Below, one piece after another: positions 1 to 6,754 of a stretch of 6,912 bases of DNA. This DNA comes from Ramlibacter sp. (GTDB lineage: Bacteria > Pseudomonadota > Gammaproteobacteria > Burkholderiales > Burkholderiaceae_C). Every line of letters starts with the position of its first letter. The first letter of the stretch is position 1. The DNA is taken from positions 1-6,912 of the forward strand of contig JAMPXR010000129.1 of NCBI GenBank assembly GCA_023701085.1, in the 5' to 3' direction. The position numbers and the translations under genes were made by a program. The notes below the pieces were generated by a model. It was not told the origin of the DNA and searched no databases. It worked only from the letters and a program-made list of their open reading frames with translations.

Positions 1-769
1 CCGTGCCCTTCTTGGCCACCGTGCGCTCCACCACCGCCACCGGGTTCTCGGCCACGATGCTGATCGACGGATAGACCGCGTCGACCTTGCCGGCGCCGAA
101 TTCCTTGTTGATCGATTCGACCTCGGACTCGAACGTCACCAGCACATCGCCGGTGTTGCGCTGCAGGAACGCCGTCGTGGCGTCGCGCCCGCCGCGCGCC
201 AGCACGATCACGTTCTTGTACAGCCGGCCCAGGAACTCCTGCGCCTGGGCGTCCGTCGCGCCCTTCTTCTTCATGTACCCCAGCGCCGCCAGGTAGGTGT
301 AGCGGCCATTGCCGCCGGTCTTCGGGTTGATGACCACCACCTGGATGCCGGGCTTGGTCAGGTCGTCCCAGTCCTTGATGCCCTTGGGATTGCCGTTGCG
401 CACCAGGAACAGCATGGTCGACGTGGTCGGCGCCGCGTTGTCGGGAAAGCGCTTGCTCCAGTCCTTGGCCACGACGCCGCGCTCGGCCAGGAACTCGATG
501 TCGGTGCTGGTGTTCATGGTCACCACGTCCGCGTCCAGGCCATCGGCCACGGCGCGCGCCTGCGCGCTGGAGCCGCCATGGGCCTGGTCGACCTTGACGT
601 CCTTGCCCGTGGTTTTCTTGTAGTGCGCCACGAAGGCGGCGTTGTAGTCCTTGTAGAACTCGCGCGCCACGTCGTACGAGGCATTGAGCAGGGTCTGGGC
701 CTGCGCGGCCGCGATACCGCCGGCCGCCAGGGCCAGTGCTGCCAGGTGGTTCTTCATGCCGTGTTTCAT
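1..769 (-). CDS. Periplasmic sulfate/thiosulfate-binding protein, CysP-like paralogue (C-terminal end cut by window)
   Basis: This is the substrate-binding subunit of a sulfate/thiosulfate ABC importer. 256 codons are visible and the C-terminal quarter lies outside the window. The start at 769 is chosen because GGAAG sits four bases upstream; the in-frame ATG at 757 has no such site. Residues 1-24 form a Sec signal peptide ending A-Q-A before Q25. The mature protein opens LLNASYDVAREFY, followed by the HGGSS anion loop. The second anion loop reads NPKTGGNGR (148-156), where canonical Sbp has NPK[ST]SGGAR. Later come GGRDATT (193-199) and FESEV (213-217), where Sbp has GARGS and WENEA. From recalled E. 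coli sequences, RYTYLAA, GGR and FESEV are CysP (thiosulfate-binding) traits, so thiosulfate or another oxyanion is a plausible ligand. The replacement of the pocket serine by glycine (G152) is unusual. The gene lies downstream of a second binding-protein gene on the same strand, 201 bases away, with its own AT-rich promoter region. Family certain; ligand inferred. Confidence 0.93.
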   Translation of the reverse strand, partial: MKHGMKNHLAALALAAGGIAAAQAQTLLNASYDVAREFYKDYNAAFVAHYKKTTGKDVKVDQAHGGSSAQARAVADGLDADVVTMNTSTDIEFLAERGVVAKDWSKRFPDNAAPTTSTMLFLVRNGNPKGIKDWDDLTKPGIQVVVINPKTGGNGRYTYLAALGYMKKKGATDAQAQEFLGRLYKNVIVLARGGRDATTAFLQRNTGDVLVTFESEVESINKEFGAGKVDAVYPSISIVAENPVAVVERTVAKKGT

Positions 770-813
770 GCTGCTTCCAATTGCTGAGGGGACACTGAAG
801 GCCGGATTTTGGC

Positions 814-873
814 AAGCCACTCTTCAAACTCAAACGAATATATCGTTGTTAATTTATCTGAATTGCGGAATAA
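814..873 (-). promoter_or_regulatory. Probable promoter/regulator-binding region of the CysP-like gene
   Basis: This AT-rich island in GC-rich DNA lies 45 to about 105 bases upstream of the start at 769. Read on the minus strand, it contains TTATTCC (873 to 867), resembling half of a CysB site as known from enterobacteria, then an AT-rich segment with TATATT as a possible -10, then TTTGAAGAGTGGCTT (828 to 814). The last element recurs upstream of the neighbouring sbp gene (2032 to 2018) with 13 of 15 bases identical, and weaker similarity continues upstream. Control by CysB or another sulfur-responsive regulator is inference; the exact promoter hexamers are not clear. Confidence 0.45.
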
Positions 874-970
874 AGCGCCCCTGTCCGGATGGTTGACTGC
901 GCAGCGCCCTGCGCCGTCCCGACCCGACCGGGGATTCGGGTTGCGGCGGCGCGCTTGGCGCCGCGCCGTG

Positions 971-1978
971 TCACTTGCGCGTATAGATCTGGTCGAAACT
1001 GCCGCCGTCGGCGAAGTGCTCCTTGTCGGCCTTGGCCCAGCCGCCGAATGCCTCTTCCACGGTGAACAGGTTCAGCTTCGGGAATCGCTTGGCGTATTTG
1101 GCCTGGGCCTTCTGCGAAACGGCGGGCCGATAGAAGTTCTTTCCCGCGATGTCCTGGCCTTCCTCGGAATACAGGTAGCGCAGGTATTCCTCGGCGACGG
1201 CCCGCGTGCCCTTGCGGTCCACGTTCCGGTCCACCACCGCCACGGGCGGCTCGGCCAGGATGGACAGCGAGGGATAGACCACGTCGATCCTGCTGCCGAA
1301 TTCCTTCTCCAGCAGCCAGGCCTCGTTCTCCCAGGAAATGAACACGTCGCCCTGGTTGCGCTGGGCAAACGTGATCGACGAGCCGCGCGCTCCCGTGTCC
1401 AGGACCGGGACATTCGCATAGAGCTTGCCGATGAAATCCCTGGCCTTCGCGGCCGATCCATATTTGCGCGTGGCGAACTCCCAGGCCGCGAGATAGTTCC
1501 AGCGCGCTCCACCCGAAGTCTTGGGGTTCGGGGTGATGACGCTGACATCGGGCCGCACCAGATCGTCCCAGTCGCGAATGGCCTTGGGATTGCCCTGGCG
1601 CACCACCAGCACGATGGTCGAGGTGTAGGGCGAGGCATTGTGCGGCAGGCGCTTCTGCCAGCCGGCATTCAACCAGCCGCCATTGCGCACCAGCGCGTCG
1701 ACATCGCCCGCCAGCGCCAATGTCACGACGTCGGCGTCGAGCCCGTCGATGACCGAGCGCGCCTGCTTGCCCGAGCCGCCGTGCGACTGCCGGATCGCGA
1801 CATCCTGGCCGGTCCTGGCCTTCCAGTGCTTCGCGAAGGCCTGGTTGAATTCGGCGTAGAGCTCACGCGTGGGGTCGTACGAGACGTTGAGCAAGCTGGC
1901 TTGCTGTGCCAGCGACGGCAGGGCTAGGGACAGCAGGACTGCGAAGGGAATCGCAAGAAGGCGGCGACGAGGGTTCAT
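971..1978 (-). CDS. sbp: Periplasmic sulfate-binding protein Sbp
   Basis: This high-affinity sulfate receptor of the CysUWA-type ABC importer is full length (335 residues; E. coli Sbp is about 329). Residues 1-24 are a Sec signal peptide (R4-R6, hydrophobic core 7-20, cleavage probably after SLA24). The mature protein follows canonical Sbp almost motif for motif: [12 protein letters not shown] (29-40), [10 protein letters not shown] (64-73, first anion loop), [10 protein letters not shown] (81-90), [10 protein letters not shown] (151-160, the sulfate-binding family signature), TGARGS (195-200), SWENEA (215-220, with the tryptophan that contacts sulfate in the Salmonella structure) and GGSFDQI near the C-terminus. 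No transporter subunit is visible beside it, so it must use one encoded elsewhere, perhaps beyond the left edge. Only a weak ribosome site (GGA) precedes the ATG. Upstream, 40 bases from the start, is the same motif found before the left paralogue, consistent with co-regulation by sulfur limitation. Confidence 0.96.
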   Translation of the reverse strand: MNPRRRLLAIPFAVLLSLALPSLAQQASLLNVSYDPTRELYAEFNQAFAKHWKARTGQDVAIRQSHGGSGKQARSVIDGLDADVVTLALAGDVDALVRNGGWLNAGWQKRLPHNASPYTSTIVLVVRQGNPKAIRDWDDLVRPDVSVITPNPKTSGGARWNYLAAWEFATRKYGSAAKARDFIGKLYANVPVLDTGARGSSITFAQRNQGDVFISWENEAWLLEKEFGSRIDVVYPSLSILAEPPVAVVDRNVDRKGTRAVAEEYLRYLYSEEGQDIAGKNFYRPAVSQKAQAKYAKRFPKLNLFTVEEAFGGWAKADKEHFADGGSFDQIYTRK

Positions 1979-2017
1979 GGTCCGTTCCGGTATCGAAGTG
2001 ATGGGAACCGATTCTCG

Positions 2018-2066
2018 AAGCGGCTCTTCAAAATGCGAACCAATAAGATGTCGTTTGTTTATTACC
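2018..2066 (-). promoter_or_regulatory. Probable promoter/regulator-binding region of sbp
   Basis: This is the counterpart of the block upstream of the CysP-like gene. On the minus strand an AT-rich stretch containing AATAAACAAACG and CTTATTGG runs into TTTGAAGAGCCGCTT (2032 to 2018), which ends 40 bases before the ATG at 1978. Its sister motif ends 45 bases before the other ATG. The adjoining 19-base upstream segments match at 12 positions by eye. The order and spacing of the conserved parts are preserved in both promoters. A sulfur-responsive activator such as CysB is the likely reader, but this is inferred. Confidence 0.45.
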
Positions 2067-2073
2067 CGAACAT

Positions 2074-2092
2074 CCGAGGCCTGCCCTCTCGG
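2074..2092 (-). terminator. Weak hairpin downstream of pobR
   Basis: Read on the minus strand, CCGAGAG and CCTCGG can pair as a 6-base stem with one bulged A and a short loop, beginning 11 bases after the pobR stop codon. No clear run of T follows, so intrinsic termination is uncertain. It would separate pobR from the sbp promoter. Confidence 0.25.
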
Positions 2093-2102
2093 ACACTCGC
2101 CG

Positions 2103-2861
2103 CTACAGCAGCGGCCGCAGTTCGCGCGCCGCGTCCAGCAACAGGGGCAGCAACTCCCGCTGCATCTGGCGCGGCTCCAGGCGTTGAGGCGCGGCCACCA
2201 CGTTCAGCGCGGCCACGGTCTGGCCCTGCAGGTTGCGCAGCGGCACCGCCAGCGCTTGCACGCCGAGCTCGTGCTCCTCGACGGCGACGCAGAAGTCCTG
2301 CACCCGGACCTGCTCGACCAGGGCCCGGAACTTGCGCGGGTCGACGAGCGTGTGCGCGGTCAGGCGCGCGAGTTCCCGGCCCTTCATCCAGGCGTTGAAC
2401 TCGGCCCGGCTCCTGGCGGCGAGCAGCACGCGGCCGGTCGAGGTCGCATGCGCCGGCAGGCGCGCGCCCAGGTGCAGCCCATAGGCCAACACACGGGTCG
2501 AGCCGCTGCGCGCCACGATCACCACCTGGTCGCCGTCCAGCACCACGGCCGAGAACGATTCGGCCGTCTGCGCCGCCAACCGGTTCAGCGTGGGCTGCAG
2601 CACGCGCGGCAGCCGTGCCGAGGCCAGGTAGCTGCCCGAGAAGCGCAGCACCTTGGGCGCCAGCCAGAAATAGCTGCCGTCGGTTTCCAGGTATCCGAGA
2701 TGGGCGAGCGTGAGCAGGTGGCGCCGGGCCGCGGCCCGCGTGATCCCCGCACGCTGCGCGGCCAGGGTGGCGTTGAGCCGCTGGCGCTGCGTGTCGAAGC
2801 TTTCCAGCACGGCCATGCCCTTGGCCATGCCTTCGATGAAATCCGCCTTGGCGATCGTCAT
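2103..2861 (-). CDS. pobR: IclR-family regulator PobR, control of 4-hydroxybenzoate catabolism
   Basis: This 252-residue protein has the two-domain layout of IclR regulators. A winged helix-turn-helix occupies about residues 8-64: [16 protein letters not shown] leads into the helix region [19 protein letters not shown] (31-49) and the wing [16 protein letters not shown]. An effector-binding domain covers about 80-252, with [17 protein letters not shown] (132-148) and [15 protein letters not shown] (194-208). The opening and the wing closely resemble the PcaR/PcaU/PobR subgroup, which senses aromatic acids of the protocatechuate pathway. Divergence from pobA makes PobR the natural name: it probably activates pobA in the presence of 4-hydroxybenzoate. 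The start at 2861 is chosen because homologues begin shortly before this FIEGMAKG segment; extension to 3008 would overlap the pobA start and adds residues unlike the family. No strong ribosome site precedes it, so a start a few codons away is possible. Family certain; exact effector inferred from context. Confidence 0.9.
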   Translation of the reverse strand: MTIAKADFIEGMAKGMAVLESFDTQRQRLNATLAAQRAGITRAAARRHLLTLAHLGYLETDGSYFWLAPKVLRFSGSYLASARLPRVLQPTLNRLAAQTAESFSAVVLDGDQVVIVARSGSTRVLAYGLHLGARLPAHATSTGRVLLAARSRAEFNAWMKGRELARLTAHTLVDPRKFRALVEQVRVQDFCVAVEEHELGVQALAVPLRNLQGQTVAALNVVAAPQRLEPRQMQRELLPLLLDAARELRPLL

Positions 2862-2882
2862 GGGCGTGTGGGGTCCGCTTGC

Positions 2883-4161
<1,279 letters not shown>

Positions 4162-4231
4162 CACCGGGCCGGGACGCGGCCGGGCGCGCGGTTCTGCTAG
4201 TCTTGCAGTCCCGAGCTCTTCCATTGAAACC

Positions 4232-5128
4232 ATGGCCCGTCCCATTCGCGTTCTCAAAGGCATCCGCATCCTGAGCCTGGCGCTGAACCTGCCGGGCCCG
4301 GCGGCGCTGATGCGCTGCCGCCGCATGGGCGCGACCTGCGTCAAGCTGGAGCCGCCGGCCGGGGACCCGATGGGCCTGTACAACAAGGCGGCCTATGACC
4401 AGTTGCATGAAGGCGTGAAGGTCCTGAAAGCGGACCTCAAGAGCGCCGCCGGACAGAAGGTGCTGCAGCGCGAACTCGCGCAGGCCGACGTGCTGCTGAC
4501 CTCATTCCGGCCCTCGGCCCTGGAAAAGCTCGGCATCGGCTGGAAGAAGCTGCACCGCGCCTATCCCGCGCTGTCCCAGGTGGCGATCGTGGGCGCACCC
4601 GGCGCGCGCGCCGAGGAACCCGGCCACGACCTCACCTACCTCGCCGACAACGGCCTGGTGCCGGGACTGGAACTGCCCGCCACCCTCTACGCGGACATGG
4701 GTGGCTCCCTGATGGCGAGCGAAGCCGTCTTGCAGGCGGCGCGCGCCCGCAACGAAGGCTACGCCGGCACCGGCGAGGCGCACGCGCGCGGCGTCTTCAT
4801 CGAGGTGGCCCTGTCCGAGGCGGCGGCCTACCTGGGCCTTCCGCGCCAATGGGGGCTCACGCAGCGCACCGGTGCGGTCGGCGGCGCGCACGCCGGCTAC
4901 CGCGTCTATGCCTGCAAGGACGGGCGGGTCGCGGTCGCCGCGCTGGAGCCGCATTTCGCGGCGGCCCTGAGCGCCGCGGCCGGCGCGCCCGCGTCGGACA
5001 TCCGCGCGATGTTCACGCCGGCCAATCACCGCGCGATCACGGCTTTCCTCGCCACGCAAACCCGCGCGCAGCTGGATCGGCTGGCGATCGAAAAGGACAT
5101 CCCGCTGCACACCATGGCAGCGGCCTAG
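4232..5128 (+). CDS. Short family III CoA-transferase / alpha-methylacyl-CoA racemase-like protein
   Basis: This cytoplasmic enzyme belongs to the CaiB/BaiF (family III) group, whose members transfer CoA between acids or epimerise 2-methylacyl-CoA thioesters. The N-terminus (LKGIRILSLALNLPGPAALMRCRRMGA, 8-34) and V-K-L-E-P-P-A-G-D-P (37-46) are typical, as is DVLLTSFRPSALEKLGIGWKKL (86-107). Residues matching the mycobacterial racemase triad are present: H132-D133 in PGHDLTYLADNG, D155 in LYADMGG, and E239 in ALEPHF. That points to a racemase rather than a transferase. At 298 residues it is clearly shorter than the usual 360-400: the central loop between FRPSALEKLG and GHD is compressed, and the protein stops at DIPLHTMAAA, where family members continue for tens of residues. 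The gene follows pobA by 70 bases on the same strand, but no substrate link to 4-hydroxybenzoate is evident. The ribosome site is weak. Substrate unknown. Confidence 0.85.
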   Translation: MARPIRVLKGIRILSLALNLPGPAALMRCRRMGATCVKLEPPAGDPMGLYNKAAYDQLHEGVKVLKADLKSAAGQKVLQRELAQADVLLTSFRPSALEKLGIGWKKLHRAYPALSQVAIVGAPGARAEEPGHDLTYLADNGLVPGLELPATLYADMGGSLMASEAVLQAARARNEGYAGTGEAHARGVFIEVALSEAAAYLGLPRQWGLTQRTGAVGGAHAGYRVYACKDGRVAVAALEPHFAAALSAAAGAPASDIRAMFTPANHRAITAFLATQTRAQLDRLAIEKDIPLHTMAAA

Positions 5129-5154
5129 CATCGCAGGGCCGCGCGCGGCCGCTA
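5119..5154. terminator. GC-rich hairpin between convergent genes
   Basis: The 23-base gap between the stop codons of the CoA-transferase-like gene and the crystallin-domain gene holds GGCCGC-GC-GCGGCC (5137-5150), a perfect inverted repeat. An outer pair, AGCGGCC (5119-5125) with GGCCGCT (5147-5153), offers an alternative fold. The position suits a bidirectional terminator, but no T-run follows on either strand, so its action is uncertain. Confidence 0.3.
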
Positions 5155-5964
5155 CCTGCGCGGCTCGCCTTGTCCGTTCACCGGAATCGTCTGTCCCGGC
5201 GGAGCGGACATCTGCACGCGGTGTTCGATGCCGCGGAACACGTAGGTCACGTCCCAGTAGGCCGGTGTGGTGCTGGCGACGTTTTCGCAACGCTGCACGT
5301 CGCTGTACGCCGGGCCGCGCAGGCTGCCGCCGCCCGTGTTGGCCCCGATCGCCGCGCCCGCCACGGCGCCGCCGACCGTTGCCGCGTCACGCCCAGAGCC
5401 CTTGCCGACCTGATGGCCCAGGATGCCGCCGATCAGCCCGCCCACGACCGCGCCGCCGACGTTGGGCTGCCCGCCCGGGCCGACCTGCTGGCGCTCCACC
5501 CAGCAGCGCTGGTTCGGCGGCCCGACCACGGCGCGCACCGATGTCACCGTCGCCTCGTAGATCCGCTCGCTCGGCCGGCGCCGGAATTCGTCGTCGGGAG
5601 CCGCCAGCGGCACGGGCGCGTCGCCGTCATAGCGTTCACGGCGCGAACGCTCGCCGACCGGCCGCACGGAGGAGATGCGGTTGTCCAGCCCCATGGCGCG
5701 CAGCGAGTCGTAGCTGCCCCGGCGCAGCACGACGCAGCGTCCCTCGAACCGGCTGTACTCGCACACCTCCCAGCGGCCGCCGTCCACCACGGCGGAAGAA
5801 GCCCTGTCGCTGAAGCCGTAGCGCGCGAAATCGCCGACCCGCCGATCCGTCGTGAATGCGCGGCCGCGAAAGCCCTCACCTTCGTAGAAAGTGACCTGCG
5901 CCATCGCCTGCGAAGCCAGGATCAGTGCCGCCCCCACCGCGGCGGACTTGAATTGCCATCCCAT
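5152..5964 (-). CDS. Secreted beta/gamma-crystallin domain plus glycine-zipper protein
   Basis: This 270-residue exported protein starts at 5964, with a perfect AGGAGG (5971-5976) six bases upstream. Residues 1-22 are a Sec signal peptide (K6, hydrophobic core 8-18, cleavage after AMA22). Residues 24-103 form a two-motif beta/gamma-crystallin domain. The Greek-key signatures are YEGEGFRG (27-34) and EYSRFEG (69-75). The calcium motif [ND][ND]xx[ST]S appears as DNRISS (94-99) and in degenerate form as SDRASS (52-57). A charged, proline-containing linker (104-135) follows, then EATVTSVRAVVGPPNQRCWVER, and a glycine zipper (about 169-212) with GxxxG spacing and two short hydrophobic segments, as in Rick_17kDa/YmgG-type envelope proteins. 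The tail YWDVTYVFRGIEHRVQMSAPPGQTIPV is the usual end of that family. Cysteines C68, C77, C154 and C226 could form disulfides. There is no lipobox. It is probably anchored in or associated with the outer membrane and may bind calcium; its biological role is unknown. Confidence 0.9.
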   Translation of the reverse strand: MGWQFKSAAVGAALILASQAMAQVTFYEGEGFRGRAFTTDRRVGDFARYGFSDRASSAVVDGGRWEVCEYSRFEGRCVVLRRGSYDSLRAMGLDNRISSVRPVGERSRRERYDGDAPVPLAAPDDEFRRRPSERIYEATVTSVRAVVGPPNQRCWVERQQVGPGGQPNVGGAVVGGLIGGILGHQVGKGSGRDAATVGGAVAGAAIGANTGGGSLRGPAYSDVQRCENVASTTPAYWDVTYVFRGIEHRVQMSAPPGQTIPVNGQGEPRR

Positions 5965-5984
5965 GGTGCGCCTCCTATGCGTTC

Positions 5985-5990
5985 ATCATA
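5985..5990 (-). promoter_or_regulatory. Candidate -10 box of the crystallin-domain gene
   Basis: On the minus strand TATGAT (5 of 6 to the sigma70 consensus) lies 21 bases before the ATG. A transcript from it would begin just ahead of the AGGAGG ribosome site, giving a very short leader. No good -35 box is seen at the right spacing, so this is only a candidate. Confidence 0.25.
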
Positions 5991-6115
5991 GGTGAGCCAT
6001 CAGCCAGCACGGCAGGAGCTTGTAAGCGGAAGCTTCAACTCGACCATGCCGCGGGTGTGTCCGCGCGCTTGTGGCCTAATTGCTCATCCACATCAAATTC
6101 GCTTTGGAGCATCGC

Positions 6116-6286
6116 ATGGGAAACAAGATCACGACGGAAGCCGACCGCAAGCGCACCCCCGCCCCCAAGACGCAGGAGGGGATCAAGGTCCAGGGCAAGG
6201 GCCGCGGCCAGAAGATCAGTCTGGAACGCGGCACCGCGACGCGCAACAAGAAGAATCCCGGCAAGCGCGCGCACAAAGGCGGCTGA
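6116..6286 (+). CDS. Small, highly basic protein of unknown function (56 residues)
   Basis: I do not recognise this protein. The start at 6116 is supported by GGAG seven bases upstream; an ATG at 6080 in the same frame has no comparable site and would add an unrelated-looking leader. The sequence is MGNKITTEADRKRTPAPKTQ and on to RNKKNPGKRAHKGG. It has 16 Lys/Arg against 4 Asp/Glu, no cysteine, no aromatic residue and no hydrophobic stretch. It is therefore probably soluble and largely disordered, and could bind nucleic acid, ribosomes or another acidic partner. The gene stands alone between the divergent crystallin-domain gene (151 bases upstream) and the convergent cysteine-rich gene (39 bases downstream). 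The composition, a usable ribosome site and the lack of an overlapping better gene argue that it is real; function cannot be stated. Confidence 0.65.
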   Translation: MGNKITTEADRKRTPAPKTQEGIKVQGKGRGQKISLERGTATRNKKNPGKRAHKGG

Positions 6287-6300
6287 CCGGCGCTGCCTCG

Positions 6301-6322
6301 GCGGGGCTGTTCCGCAGCCCGC
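6301..6322. terminator. Hairpin between the small basic and cysteine-rich genes
   Basis: GCGGGGCTG (6301-6309) and CAGCCCGC (6315-6322) can pair into an 8-base stem with one bulged G and a loop of about five bases. It lies in the 39-base gap between the convergent stop codons, the usual place for a shared terminator. No T-run follows on either side, so efficiency is doubtful. Confidence 0.35.
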
Positions 6323-6325
6323 GCG

Positions 6326-6559
6326 CTACTGGCGGTCGGTCAGGCCCTGCACGCCGTGCTGTTCGGCGCAATGGCTGCAGCAGAAGAAGCGCCCTTTCGA
6401 TTCCACACCGTGGCCGATGATGCGCACCTGGCAGTGCTCGCACACCGGTGCCAGGCGCGAGATCGCGCATTCGAAGCTGTCGAAGGTGTGCGTCTTGCCT
6501 TCCTTGACGACCTGGAAGGCCTTGTCGTAATCGTTTCCGCAGTTGTCGCAAACAGGCAT
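6326..6559 (-). CDS. Cysteine-rich metal-binding protein, zinc-ribbon/prokaryotic metallothionein-like
   Basis: This 77-residue cytoplasmic protein starts MPVCDNCGNDYDKAF. GGGAG lies seven bases before the ATG at 6559, which settles the start inside a longer open frame. It has eight cysteines (C4, C7, C31, C40, C43, C60, C61, C64) and several histidines (H24, H42, H50, H63, H68). They are arranged as CxxC (4-7), FDSFEC (26-31), CEHC (40-43) and FFCCSHC (58-64). The C-terminal part, RIIGHGVESKGRFFCCSHCAEQHG, resembles the GxxYCCxxCA segment of bacterial metallothioneins such as SmtA. The N-terminal half looks like a treble-clef or zinc-ribbon half. It very likely binds two or more zinc ions; storage, sensing or a structural role in a complex cannot be told apart. 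It is divergent from ku across about 195 bases and convergent with the small basic gene. Confidence 0.85.
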   Translation of the reverse strand: MPVCDNCGNDYDKAFQVVKEGKTHTFDSFECAISRLAPVCEHCQVRIIGHGVESKGRFFCCSHCAEQHGVQGLTDRQ

Positions 6560-6754
6560 GTAGTCACTCCCTGATGCGGCGATTCGCGCCGCTGCCGCCA
6601 CTATCGGCCCGCGCCGCCTTGCACGCCCGTAGGACGGGGCCCTGAATTCCGGCGGCTCGGCCCGGCGGGGGTGCGGCGCGACGGCAGCGGCGCACATGAC
6701 ATTGCTGCGGCGTCCTACAGCGCCTGGCGTGTGAGCGCGTACGGTTGGCAGACC
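6560..6754. other. Divergent intergenic region between the cysteine-rich gene and ku
   Basis: This 195-base gap should hold the promoters of both flanking genes. It is very GC-rich, and I could not find a convincing sigma70 promoter or a known operator on either strand. The only clear element is the ribosome site GGGAG before the cysteine-rich gene (reading leftwards). Confidence 0.4.

Noticed and set aside
944..967. GC-rich hairpin just downstream of the sbp stop (GCGGCGC/GCGCCGC)
   Set aside because: Several alternative pairings exist in this low-complexity GC stretch, and no T-run follows on the minus strand, so I do not call it a terminator.
809..1927. Long open frame on the plus strand opposite sbp
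   Set aside because: It is antisense to a full-length, motif-perfect Sbp. High GC leaves opposite frames open, and its translation is Arg/Gly/Leu-rich with no recognisable domain.
4849..5991. Long plus-strand open frame running from inside the CoA-transferase-like gene across the crystallin-domain gene
   Set aside because: It overlaps two better supported genes in other frames and shows no domain; GC-driven absence of stops explains it.
6016..6036. Inverted repeat AGCTT-N8-AAGCT in the gap before the small basic gene
   Set aside because: The 5-base arms are too short to distinguish from chance and do not line up with a recognisable promoter.
6629..6718. Inverted pair GTAGGAC (6629-6635) and GTCCTAC (6712-6718) upstream of ku
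   Set aside because: A 7-base match separated by more than 70 bases is expected by chance at this scale, and nothing else supports a regulatory role.
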